From Vitellaria paradoxa (Eukaryota > Streptophyta > Magnoliopsida > Ericales > Sapotaceae): a DNA stretch of 64,000 nt. Where the stretch lies: positions 43,010,485-43,074,484 of the forward strand of contig CM034237.1 in assembly GCA_019916065.1 (NCBI GenBank), written 5' to 3'. The notes under the pieces were generated by a model that was not told the origin of the DNA, ran no database searches, and worked only from the letters and a program-made list of their open reading frames with translations. Both the position numbers and the translations under genes were made by a program. Shown here piece after piece: positions 45,744 to 57,682 of this stretch (the first letter of the stretch is position 1; every line of letters begins with the position of its first letter).

Positions 45744-48700
45744 ATGTTACCGAGAAGGTCGTTGCTCTTGCGGAGGAGGATCAGCGGTCGGTCCTTCGCG
45801 CTCTCCAAGTCGTTCAAAGAACTCAGAACCCCCGAGGCCGAAGGAAAACCGATGATTGGTGATGGTAAAGGCGATGGCGAGGACTTTGAGACGGAATTGA
45901 CGGGGGTTGTTGGTCAACTATGCTGCCGGAGCTACTCGGAGAGATTATACGGCGAGTCGAGGAAAGCGAAGATCGATGGCCGGGCCGGCGAAATGTTGTC
46001 GCTTGCGCTTGTGTGTGCAAGAGGTGGAGAGAGGTCACCCAAGAGATCGTTAGGCCCCCTCTTCACAGTGGGAAGATCACCTTCCCTTCTAACCTCAAAC
46101 AGGTCTGATCTTTTGAGCAATTTAATTAATTTGATTTTTTTTTGGGGCCATTTTGTTACTTTTTGCAATTATCGGCTGGGTAAATCTCGTCTAATTAGGG
46201 TTTTCTGCTAATTTATTGTTTTATTTTTTGGTTTGTTCTTTATTCTTCTACATTAGTAACAAGGACTAATAATTTTCCCTACATGATTGTCCAAATTTCT
46301 GTGCTAGTGATCTTTTGTCGGAAGAATTTGTGAGTCTTTGTAATGATGTTCTACTTTAAAGCTTCCTTTGTTGCTATAAATGTATAATTTGGGGGGAGGG
46401 GATTTGCAAGGTGAATGGAGGTTGGGAATTGCCGGTTCTGAAATTGGCGTGTTCAATGGATACTTTCCATCTAAAACATTGTGACCTCGGTTTTTAATAT
46501 ATTTCTCTCTGTGGGTCAACACGTGTAATTGTTTGTTGTGAGAAAATTTTTAATAAATGGTGTTGAGTTTGATCATATTTAAAACTGGAGTGAGTTGATT
46601 CATTGCAATAACTGAGGGGAAGTTACAAAACATGAATTTTCTGGTGTCAGGGATTAAGTGATAGAATTTCCCCCTTATATTTTTGGGGTTTTGCTTTTAT
46701 GAGATTGCTTTGTGGTCAACTTTGTTGCATAGAATTCATTTATGAGGAAGGGTAGAGCCTCATGGTCAATTGAATAACACTTCCCTCAGAATTAAGGAAT
46801 ATATAGCTCCAGAGATAGTCTTCCTTGAGTGAGCTATCCCTATTTGTTAAGGATCGGTGGAGAGCCTATCTTTTGTCCCTTTGATATGTTAAATCATAGG
46901 ATGGATATTTTGACTGTTATTGTTATTGACGACGCTATTTTGCCAAATATTTCAGTAGAGATATCAACCGGAATGACATGGGAGGGACGTAAGCTTATCG
47001 CTTGCCACCACGTGTTCTATAATTATAAGATCACTATTGCCACATCATTTTGGTTGTAAATTTTCACTGATTGTTTTGGTAGAATATTATTTCCTTATCG
47101 TTATAGTTGGTGGATGGGGAAGTTTCTAGTGTTGCAGTTGATGGTCTAACTTTTTTCTTTTAATTTTTTGTTTGGCAGCCGGGTACCTGTGACTCTCCTC
47201 TTCAGTGTCTTATAAGACGGAACAAGAAGAACTCAACATTTTACCTATATCTTGGTCTTACTTCATGTGAGTAGATGTACATTAATGATTGTGTCAAGGG
47301 AAGCTACATTAAAGTGGTTGCATTACCAGAAATTTGAAATTTTGTTATTTAGCTGAAGCCGGATAATAACTCAATCTAAAGCAATCAAGACTATAGTTGG
47401 CATGCACATCTATCATCTCTTCCCCCCCCCTCCTATCCTATCTTAGTTTTGAAAAGAAAATAACTCTGGATATTTCCTTGGGCAAATATCTGAAATTAAA
47501 GATTTTTTATGCAAGATTCTTTCTTACAAGTCTCAAAAATGTCATAATCATGAAATTGGACTTGTTTGTCAATTAAAAAATCTGAATGGTTGGTTTGGAT
47601 GCTTTTATATTACACACACTTTTGATTAGCACGAGTAATGTCGTAAAGCTAACTTTAGAAATCATTTATCTTGTTGCATCTCTTTTCTTCATTTGGAGGT
47701 GTGGGTTGGGCCACGTCAACAAGACCTAGGACGCACTCATACCTAAAACAAACATTAGGGAGAAGCCTCTTGAGGAATGTTGTTGTGTGGGGAGAATTAA
47801 CCATTAGGACTTAGCCTCTCACTTGATTCCATCGCAGGGAATCTCAACTCATAGGAGGGAGTCTCCTGCATGTTGACACCATGGGGGGACTCATCCTCGA
47901 AGAACTCTCACTGGGGTCACAAAAGGAGTTTTCTAGATTTGGAGCAAGGTTCAGGGATTTCTCTAATAAGGAAATAAGTATAAAAAATTTCAGCAGGACA
48001 CCCAAATTTGTTAAAAAAATTGGGAATAATTCAGCAATTCAGTGAAAGATATATTGTTAATTTTGCTATGGCTATAACATTTTTTATCAAGTAATAATTT
48101 TTCTTTATTATATTCATGTAGATAAAAAATTATTCATTAAATTATATGCAAAAATAATGTGCTAAAAAATAGGATGCATTTTTTTTTAGTTAATTTGAAC
48201 CAAAAGCCACAACATGCTACAAAAGAAAATGAATTAAAAGGAAATCAATCAAAAGTTGTACAACTTTGTCTGCAAAATAAATAAATAAATAAAGTAATAT
48301 TAAACTTAAATAAATAAACTAATATTCCGCGCTTATAAAGGATCAAATTTTATGAGTAGCAATTAGTTTGTAGCCTTGTATAATCTTTGTTACATGAGGA
48401 ATGACTAGGCTATATATACAGTGAAGGTTTTGTGTTTTATGTGTATATATATATATATCTTTTTGACTATTTATAACTTTAAAGGATGTGTAAATAAATT
48501 AAAAGGAAAAAAAATTCTTAATAAGTAATTTTATTTTTCCATTGAGGAATATTAATGTTAGAGTAATATAAAATTATTGATACACATGGTACACCCGATT
48601 GATATAATAAATTTTCTTAACATTAATATTAATTGCTTTGATATTATTATTTATTTATTTTGTAATAATCAATATTTTTTTACATTCATACCTCAATTAC

Positions 48701-51700
48701 CCGTTACGTAGAGACACTTAACTATCACACGCAATTCTACGGCCTGCGTGTGCAAGCTGGTAACAGACTAACAGTGGCAAGTAAGTAATGCCTTGCCTAG
48801 TTGGCCGTGCGGCCATATTCATGGTAAGCAGGATTTTTGCGTTTTTCTTTTTTATCAGCAGGATATTGCTATATTTTCTTTATCTCATGATAAAATGGGA
48901 TTTTTAAAACTTTTTTTTTTTTTGAATATCTTGCAAATATATCACGAGAAATTGAAAAAAAAAGAAAGCAGAATTTTGTTACTATGGTCTAGAGAGAGAT
49001 CTCTGAGAGGTGTCCTTGCTATATGGAGGTGTGTCAACCTAGGGCTAAATTAATGTCTTGATCCATGCCCTGTAGGACTCCTCCTAGCCTATATATATAT
49101 ATATATATATTCATTCATTCCATTATTACTACTATTACCATAATTACTCTATTTCTACGATCTCTCTCTCTCTTTCTTGTTCTACATTGTTTTGATTCTC
49201 ACCCCACCGTTTTCCAGTGATTCTGCTGTAGATAACGACTAACATTGTTTCCAGATGGTCAGATTCTCCTTTCTAGGTTTGATCACTCACAAGAGGCAAG
49301 AGAATAATCCATTTAAATGTTACTTGGAATAATGTGGTAGATGATTTTTATATTCAATTTTCTGAACTATAATTTGTGAAGAATGTGTAGTATGAAATAT
49401 TAAAGTAGAAATTTTGAAAATTCCAAATGGAATTTTTGGGCCTTTGACAATGCTGACTGGTAGTGTTTTTGGGGGGGCAAGATGCGTGTGGCCAATAAAA
49501 TTATGCTGCTAAAAGCTAAAAATTGTTGCTTAAGACAGCTAACTGTGGGCAGTTATGCATAGGGTGATTTTTAAAAATACGAGAGTTGTTTTGATAGGTG
49601 AGAACTTCCTATTTGAAGGCAAGTTGGATTTATCTAATGCATGAAAGATTCCTAATATGAATGTGGAACTTTTTGCATAGCTGATATTAAAATTTTACAA
49701 ACAATTTTGTTTTTCAAGTGGAGATCATTTTGGAATAACAAAAGCCAAATGGGGCTTCACTAATCTCTGGTGTTACCTAATAATAATATAGAAACAATAC
49801 TAATATATGTGTGCATCAAAAGGCATAAGGCTTAGAATGTCAGGTCCTTTAACAAGCTGAAGCTCCTTACTATTTATTTGAGATAGGTACTGCAGTGCTC
49901 TCTCTCTCTCTCTCGCTCTCTCAATATGTCTTTGATGGTTTGTATACCAAAAGTTTGGCTTTTACTTTTGGCAGCATTGACAGACAAGGGAAAGCTTCTC
50001 CTAGCAGCAAGAAGGTATAGACACGGTGCTCATACCGAGTACATTATATCACTTGATGCAGATGACATATCCCAAGGAAGTAACGCATATGTTGGAAAGC
50101 TAAGGTAAGGCATTCTTATGGAATAATAAAATTTAAAACTAGAGAAATGTTAAGGTGATCCCTGTATATTATTTTGCCATCTTATGTTAGAATGCAGCTA
50201 ATCTAATTTGTGGTTTGGGTCATAATATCTTTCTCATTAACTTTTTTGCATGAAATTTGAATTGAACTAAAGTTTGATTTTAATTATGGCAGTGTTTGGT
50301 TTGCTAAAAATCAACAAAAATATCTGAAAATCTCTAAAACTTTTTAACACATTTTGCCTATATCGTACTTCATGAAATCTTAATAAATTTCTATATATAT
50401 CTGCATATTCCAACAAATTTTTGCAAACCCCAATATCTTTTTTTACAAACCCCAATAATTTTTTTACAAACCCCAATAACTTTTCAATAAATTTCAACAA
50501 ATCTGACATAAATCCGTGGGAACGGACCGAAAAAACCGTTCCCACGGTTTCTCTCTTAAACTTTTTCACGCAAAAGTCAAAGAGTTCAACAACTTTCAAC
50601 TTAATTCTGACATAAATCTGCGGGAACAGACCCAAAAAATTGTTCCCACGGTTTTTTTTTCTCTAACTTTATACCGCAAAAGTCCAAAAGTTGCAATATT
50701 CATTTCCAAAAAATGTGGTTTGGGTTGGAAACACCAAACAATATAAGTTACCACAAACCACATATTTTTTTTTTTTTTTTTGTTTTTTACTACTCCAAAC
50801 GCTACCTATTTATATAATATGTATTCATATAAAGTTTGAACTACCCTTTCACTTTTTGTGGGCACTGGGTTTTGAGAATTTTGTTTGTGCTATTGCAAAC
50901 TGGAAAGCGAAATATGTCTTGTGGTCTCTTAGACTGAGTCCTTTGGTTTGTTTCCTCTTTCCAATCTTATATGAGAAGCGACTTATGAAGCACGGATACT
51001 TCAAATTGGGCGCCGCACTCGTATCGAATACTTCGGGGATACTGATACGGCTCGTGGCATATCCTAATTTTTTATTTTAAATTTTGCATAGAATACGACT
51101 AGGATACGGCTGGGATACGGATAGAATATGGGAAGGATACTTTTAGGATACGGTGGAGGTTCAAATTTAATATTTTAAACCTTTTTTGAGGGTAAAATTG
51201 ATATGATAAAATTTTAATAGGGGACAAACTATAATTAACTAAAATATATTGATATAATTGAAGTTTGATTTAACTAAAATTTAGGAAATGAAAAAACTAT
51301 TTTTATTTTGGGATGTATGAAATTGTATTTGATACTTTTTTTTGTATATTTGTGTTTTGGGTATGAATGATGTTGGTAGTTTTGAGTATGAATGATGTTA
51401 ATTTATGGATTGAATGGTATTTTTCAAGCTATATAGTTGTTATCTTTAGTAGTATATAGATGCTATCTTCATAAATATTTTAAATAAAATATATATTTTA
51501 TTTTATTTTTTTGCCGTATCTTCGCCGTACCCATATTCTTATTTTTTGAAAATTGCCGTATCCCGTATCCATACCCGCTTCCGTATCCGTATTTGTGCTT
51601 CATAGGAAGCGACATTGGACATGAAGAATGCATCACGATAGCAGTAATTTGTCCCAATGTTTTCTTAGTTTCTTCAATTTTACATTGCATATATAATGAT

Positions 51701-54017
51701 GTCTCCAGTAATAATTGCAGTAGTGGGTGGCGTGCTGTGTGTTTTTTTGGAGGCGGTACAATCTTCATTTTCTCTATTTGTGATCCCATGTTTGAGATAA
51801 CAAGAGCTAAACTGTAGAGCATGTCAAATTGTTAAATCCGTAGCTAAGTTACAATTGAACTTTATATTTGTATAAATGGAAATAAAATAAATCATCCAAG
51901 GAGGGAAAGGAGGGTGAGGTGGGATGAGTGGCTGCATAAGCATGACTCATGAATTCACACTATCTGGGCAATGGGATTAGAGGACCTTATTGTGCCTAAT
52001 TAACCAACTTCTTGCTTCACTTCTCGTGTATGATATATCAATGCGAATTATGATAAGAAATTTGGATATTTTTGTTAGGCTAACAACTTTTGTAGCACTT
52101 CACTGAATGGCAGTCTAAGAGAAATTATATGCCTGCGTTATTTATTCATACCATTAAGTTTGCTCTTTTAATTTTGTGTTGTTGGAAATTGCAAATGAAA
52201 TAATGATAAAGTTGGAGTGGCTGGTGAGGCATTGGGTCAGGAAATTTTAGAAGAGGAGCTACTTTTGAATTTCTAGGACGGACAAACTAATTGAATTTAT
52301 TTTTAGGCTTTGTGACTAATTCAAATAATTTTTATCTTCGTGTGGATGGTCAAAGTTAAGTAGGATGGTTCATGTAGCCTTTTGGACAGTATGGGAAATC
52401 AGAGATTGGCAGCAAGGATAGAAAGGGGAGGGGAAGAATGAAGGGGGAGGGGGGCAGTGGTGGAGATATGGATTGGTGAACGAGAATCTCCAAGTGATTG
52501 CATGAAAACAAATTTAAAAAAAGTCTCTGAGAAATTGGGGAGATTACTTGGAGAGGGAGTAGGGTAATCAATATAATTAAGGAGTCAAATCGTGGAAACC
52601 AACTAATTTTTCATGCTAGAAGCAGTTGGTGGGGGGACATGAGGGTGATTTTGTTTGGTCTGTCACTCTGATGTGGAATAACCTTAATTGATGGTGGATT
52701 CCATATCCTTTGAAAGGCTCGGGTTGTGAAGGTCGAGAGGAATGTGCTCAAATATGAAAGAGGTTTTGAACATGCCGTGCACCTTTGTCTTAGACTCTTA
52801 GTCCAGACTTTTTTTTTTTTTTTTTTTCATGGAGGTCTTCTTCCCAAGATCGTCGAGGTTCTAGTCTCATTAATAGGACAAGCACACTGACATGTATCCC
52901 TACTAACCGACGTAACTCCATTGGTCTTTTGCACAAGTAAGTGTGATGCATTGGCAAGAACCTCACAAACATGGCACCAGTCTCTGGCAAAGTCTACAAA
53001 GTTTGTTGGCCTTGCGTTATCTCTCTCTCTCTCTCTCTCTGCGCTTGTGTGAGATTATCAGCACTCTGTCATTGGACAGATAATTGCTGAGGTATGTGGA
53101 AAAAGGGAAGAAGAAGATAGAGGAGGGGGGGTTAGCTTGTTGCTGAGTTGAGCTGCCTGTCAAGACAAATAGGGACTCACGTAGAGGCTATTTGAGAAAT
53201 CAAAGATGGTCGAGCAGCTGGCGTGATCACGTGTTGCCTAATTACATCCCCTGCCGAAGCACACTGGACGAGTGTTCCTATTTTCTGTTAGGCATCCATC
53301 TGATTGGGATAAAATATGGTTATTCAATATTTCCTCTTTAACGATGAAGAAATTCTTCCTCCTCCTAATTGCATAGGAGATGGTTTCATTAGTTCCCTTT
53401 TAGATTTCTGCTATTTCAAATAAACAATCCTTTTTCTCTGCAGTTCGGATTTCCTTGGCACCAACTTTACAATCTACGATTGCCAGCCCCCCTATAGTGG
53501 TGCAAAGCCCTTGAGTAGCAAATCTGGCCGCCGTTTTGCAAGCAAGCAGATAAGTCCCCAGGTTCCTGCAGGCAACTTTGAGGTTGGACAGGTCTCCTAC
53601 AAGTTTAACCTCCTGAAATCAAGAGGTCCAAGGAGGATGGCATGTTCAATTATGTGCCCTTGCTCAGAAGAAACCATTTCCAACAAATGTCAGGACAAAT
53701 CCAAGACGAAGTCTGAATCATCGCCTCCTGGATGCGCAGTGCTGAGGAACAAAGCCCCAAGATGGCATGAGCACCTGCAGTGCTGGTGCTTGAATTTCCA
53801 TGGTCGGGTGACAGTCGCATCTGTGAAGAACTTCCAACTAGTTGCAACGGTGGACCCAAGCCAGCCTGGAGGAAAAGGGGACCAGGAAACAGTTCTCCTC
53901 CAGTTTGGGAAAGTAGCAGAGGAAACTTTCACCATGGATTACAGGCAGCCCTTGTCAGCATTCCAGGCTTTTGCCATCTGCCTCACCAGCTTCGGAACAA
54001 AACTGGCATGTGAGTAA
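45744..54017 (+). CDS. TULP5: Tubby-like F-box protein (TULP5 type), four exons, frame break in exon 1
   Basis: Exons are 45744-46102, 47179-47266, 49975-50104 and 53444-54017. From ATG 45920 they join in frame to 324 residues. The first 25 codons form the F-box ([20 protein letters not shown] ... VCKRWREV), which binds SKP1 in SCF ubiquitin ligases. The Tubby domain fills the rest: [85 protein letters not shown], ending [16 protein letters not shown]. Tubby domains bind membrane phosphoinositides. The family's usual N-terminus is present from ATG 45744 ([20 protein letters not shown]...) but in another frame. A 1-nt loss in the G-run at 45902-45906 would explain this, either a real mutation or an assembly error. 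As written, only the shorter form from 45920 gives F-box plus Tubby. Confidence 0.88.
49091..49110. repeat. TA microsatellite in Tubby-like intron 2
   Basis: Pure TA run of about ten units. A CT run lies at 49897-49920 in the same intron, shortly before exon 3. Confidence 0.9.
50288..50806. mobile_element. MITE-like element in Tubby-like intron 3
   Basis: The inverted ends are GGCAGTGTTTGG on the left and, read in reverse, GGTAGCGTTTGGAGTAG on the right, with TAT on both flanks. It contains tandem TTTTACAAACCCCAATAA units and a duplicated hairpin module, described separately. The superfamily is unclear. Confidence 0.6.
50502..50700. repeat. Tandem ~97-bp module containing a 12-bp perfect hairpin
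   Basis: Each copy starts TCTGACATAAATC and ends near CGCAAAAGTC. In the first copy CCGTGGGAACGG (50514-50525) pairs perfectly with CCGTTCCCACGG (50536-50547) across a 10-nt loop. The second copy has a decayed left arm (CTGCGGGAACAG). Confidence 0.75.
50975..51613. mobile_element. Non-autonomous element with exact 8-bp TSD (hAT-like) in Tubby-like intron 3
   Basis: GAAGCGAC is repeated exactly at 50975-50982 and 51606-51613. The element between (50983-51605) has inverted ends TTATGAAGCACGGATAC and, read in reverse, CTATGAAGCACAAATAC. Both subterminal regions are filled with GGATACGG-type repeats and their complements (CCGTATCC). Eight-base duplications are typical of hAT transposons. Confidence 0.8.
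53021..53040. repeat. CT microsatellite in Tubby-like intron 3
   Basis: Uninterrupted CT dinucleotides before GCGCTTGTG. Confidence 0.9.
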
Positions 54018-54678
54018 TGTATTTTCCTCAAGCTCTGTGGATGTTCTAATTCTAAGTTTCGCGGTTGCCCTCCCATGTTTATATATGTCTTTGGATAGGG
54101 GTTGTGTTTGTTTGGTATCATATTGTATTTGATTGTATTTGATGCAACCGTTTTTGAGCTCATTTGTAAATGATCTTTTATTGGAGGTAACCTTTGACTG
54201 AGTTGATTTGCAATCGAACCCGTACTCAAGTCAGTACGACAATTACGTTGGATATCGGGCTCAATATATATATTGATAAATAAAATCAAAATTACTAATA
54301 CGTTTCTCAGATTCATGTTAAATAAATGACTTGAAGTATTATGTTACTAAATGAAAATAAATTTACAATCAATCATTATATATAAAATAATTATAATAAA
54401 AATATAGTCGTAAGGAAAATATTCACAAAGTTGGGTACAAAACCAATGACCAGGTAGTTTGTAGACAAAGTCTCGTAGACAGCAACTATTTCAATTATAT
54501 CATAACTTGAAAAAAAAAAAGTCCCATGGGAAGGTAAGTTGCTAAGCCCAGCCGTCAAGCACCATAGGAGTGGTGAGAAGGAAAGTAGGAAGTCCCACCC
54601 CAAATAAGAAAAAAGTGTCTCCAAACACCGTTCACGCCACTTCGAGAAGCATAGATCCACTTCGAGAAGCATAGATCA
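54018..54678. other. 3' flank of the Tubby-like gene; no gene seen
   Basis: This includes the probable 3' UTR, AT-rich spacer, and a 20-bp tandem pair CACTTCGAGAAGCATAGATC at 54640-54677. Confidence 0.55.
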
Positions 54679-56130
54679 ATGTACCAAAGGAAGTCTCCTG
54701 ATCGCAGTGCAAGCCAATCCACTAGTAGTCCAAGGCCCAAAAGGTCTAAGCATGCAACTGAGAAGAATAAAATGGTGGAATTGACGAACTACCCCATGCA
54801 TGAAGGGGTGGAGCCGACTAGGCTGCTGACTCGTAAGGCACTTGGCCAAATATTAATCCATTTGTCAGAGAGATTTGTTTGTTGGAACCACGATTCACAA
54901 TTTATGATGAAAAAACCGACCCACTGAATTAGTGTAAGCATTACATGCAGGCGTTGACATTGTGGGATGCTAATGATGCTTTAATATGCAGGATGTTTCC
55001 ATCCAACTTCAGAGATATTGCGTTACAATGGTTTCATTGCCTACCACAGGGTTAATAAGCAATTGGAATCGATTGGCAGAGTAGTTTGTCACTAGATTCA
55101 TGGTCAATAGCAGGCAACCAAGAGTGATGTATTATTGACAGTGGCAGATGCAAGAATTTAAGTTAACGTGGGTTTAAATTATAAGTAAAATTTTAAATTT
55201 CAAATAAATACATATTATATGATAAAATAGAAAATAATATTAAATGTTTTTTTACACAAAATAACATTCAAATTAACAAAATAAGTTATAACAATCTCTT
55301 TTATTCTTTTGTATTCTGAAAACGTTATAAAATCGATTCATTGTCAATGATTTTCAATGTCTCTTTCGATATGTGTCACCAAACAATTATTCATTTATTT
55401 ACACACTCTCAAATAATATTTTTTGTAAATATTCATAATTTGTTTTACACCGAATAATTTTTTAATAAAATATCAACATGGGCCTTTTCGCCCACCCTCA
55501 ACACACGGTGCGTCCGCCGGTGATTATTGACCATGAAAAAGAAAAGTAGCGGAAGCCTGAGTGAAGGAGGTATGTTGAAATGTGTGCACCGAGCAAGTTG
55601 CAGTAGTGTCCTTCAAGTTGGGGTTGCAGAAAACTGATAGGTTGTGGTTATCTTTGACTAAGAAACTAGCCAAGAATACGTATTGATTCGGAAGTATTCC
55701 AAAGAGGAAGATGAAACTAGAGTACACACCGATCAGAAGGGTGTCAGGGCTGGGCCCAAGAAAGGATACGATGAAAAGAAAACGTACAAGGCCGTGAACA
55801 GTGTATCTAAGGAACCCACTTTTAAGATCTTGCCCCCAGATAAAAAAACAAACTCTAATTCATGTGGCCAAGGAAGATGATCTGCGACCTGAGCACGAGG
55901 AATGCTGCCTCTTATTGCTCTTATCACGAGGATGCGGATGCGAGTTAGCTGACTAAAAATTGCAAGGCGTTGAAATCTTATCCGGAGGAGTTGGAAAAAG
56001 CTGGCCACCAAGGCATTTTATTCATGAAGAGAAAACTAGGGACGAACCCTGACCAGATAATGAACAACCGAGTAAGAGTTGCTGAGGAGGGAGCATGCTG
56101 GGGCCCGGGTGATTAATGTAATTCATATGG
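54679..56130 (+). pseudogene. Decayed Ty3/Gypsy gag relic
   Basis: In pieces the plus strand reads a charged N-terminus (RKSPDRSASQSTSSPRPKRS), then YMQALTLWDANDALICRMFP and DIALQWFHCLPQG with FVTRFMVNSRQPR (about 54940-55125). After a MITE it reads a zinc-knuckle-like YCSYHEDA ... CKALKSYPEELEKAGHQG block (about 55905-56015). This parallels the gag at the right edge of the window (HYMQAMTLWNSNDHLMCKVFP, ALQWFHKLPPG), so both derive from one Gypsy family. Many stops and frameshifts are present. LTRs were not found. Confidence 0.75.
55131..55530. mobile_element. hAT-like MITE inserted in the gag relic
   Basis: ATTATTGA is present at 55131-55138 and 55523-55530. The element ends are CAGTGGCAGATGC (55139) and, read in reverse, CACCGGCGGACGC (to 55522), resembling the common CAGTGGCGGA ends of plant non-autonomous elements. 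The interior is AT-rich with no ORF. It interrupts the gag relic and is therefore younger. Confidence 0.75.
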
Positions 56131-57464
56131 AACTGGACACCAAAAAGCATCACGCGTCAGAAAGATTTTGAAGATATAAGCGCCACCCCGCGCAAAAGAT
56201 TGAGGGCAGAAGACTGCCTCGTTTATTTGAACATATTAGCAAGAACTTTGCTACTGTGTTTAGATTAAGAATTTGTTAATAGAAAATAAAAAGAATAAGA
56301 ATTTAAAATATTTTATCTTATTTGGTTTGTGATGAAAAATAAAAAGAAAAGACATGATATTTGAGGAATTAAAAATAATTAAATTAAAGAATTAGTTTAT
56401 TGATATATGCTTGATAATTTATTACATTTTTAAATCTACTTAAATAAAGAAATGCATTTAAATTTTTTTTTATATTTTCTTATTATTTTTCTCATTTTTT
56501 TCTTTTTAATTTATAAATTCTTTTTCTCATTACATCCTCACTCTAAATACATCCTCAAAGGGGAATAACGAAACCATCTTCAATGCAATTCAAACAATTA
56601 AGGAAGAAATTCTTCATCGTTATGGGGGGAATATTGAATGGTCATGTTTTGTTTTACTTCTAGCTGATGGATGCCTGTTTTGTTTCATATTGAATAACCA
56701 CGATTTTGTTTTGTAGAATGGAATGTTTCAGAAAGAACTACCAGAGGTGAAGTTGGAACGAATTTGTTGACGTTAAAATTAATATCAACTCTCGAATAGT
56801 CATTTACGGATCGTTAGATTAAAATTTAATGGTTTAAATACACTCATACTTTTTTTACATTAAAAATAAATAAATGTATCTGAATTGTTAGATTTTAATC
56901 TAACGGTTCTCAATTTTATTGTTCAGGAGTTGACATTAAAACTAATGTCAGCCTCCCCTTTTCAATAGGAACATACCTCCTACCACAACTCTTTACGTAT
57001 ATTGTCGTCCAATCATGGGTCTCTAACCACTTATAGGATTATTACGTAAATTATTTAAATTCAATTTAAAAATATCTCAAAATAAGTTTATGTTAAGTCC
57101 ATTTTACTATCCTGCAACCGGTCAGAGCAAGCTATGTTTGATGCGTTTTAATCCCCTAGCTGCAATTACCTGTAATTGTTCATAATCAAAATGGTAGTTC
57201 TATTAGTTTTAATGCGGTCCGTGACTAAGTTCAACAAACTTCTGTATTTAATTATTTATACATTATGATTATGCAACTGACTATGTTAGAAATTTCTTCC
57301 CCCCCCCCCCCAAAAAAAAAAACTGACGAGCTAATAGATAGAAAAAGCAAACAAATTGCACCATCAAATCTATTTTGCTTCGCCAAACCATTTTTCGTTG
57401 TTATGCATTACATGGATTCTCTGTTTTGTAGAGAAAAGATGATTTACTTCTGAGTCTCCGTAGA

Positions 57465-57496
<32 letters not shown>

Positions 57497-57682
57497 GCAT
57501 ATAAAATTTTATCTCCCTACTCTTCAAGGGCAGAGTATGGATGTCCACAAAACCATAGCAAAGCAAGCTCTGTTTATTCGAACTTAATTCGGGTGCATTT
57601 CTTCTATATATGTACATTAATTAATCTATTTCAGCTGCTTCACTCTTCACTTGATAAGGAGCAATTCAATTGCAAATATTAG
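56131..57682. other. Intergenic region between gag relic and AP2 gene
   Basis: AT-rich. It holds a MITE (56765-56957), a C-run followed by an A-run (57299-57320), a TA microsatellite (57466-57496), and no supportable gene. The last part is downstream of the AP2 gene stop and probably its 3' UTR. Confidence 0.5.
56765..56957. mobile_element. Second member of the palindromic-end MITE family
   Basis: The ends TTGACGTTAAAATTAATATC and (read in reverse) GGGGAGGCTGACATTAGTTT are inverted repeats that are also nearly self-complementary. The interior GATCGTTAGATTAAAATTTA matches GATCGTTGGATTAAAATTCA of the copy at 40416-40611. Confidence 0.65.

Noticed and set aside
45744..46211. 155-codon ORF taken as a complete gene
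   Set aside because: Its first ~55 codons are the Tubby-like N-terminus, but the rest reads the F-box exon out of frame and runs into the intron.
53650..53935. Minus-strand ORFs opposite the last Tubby-like exon
   Set aside because: Shadows of a highly conserved coding exon.
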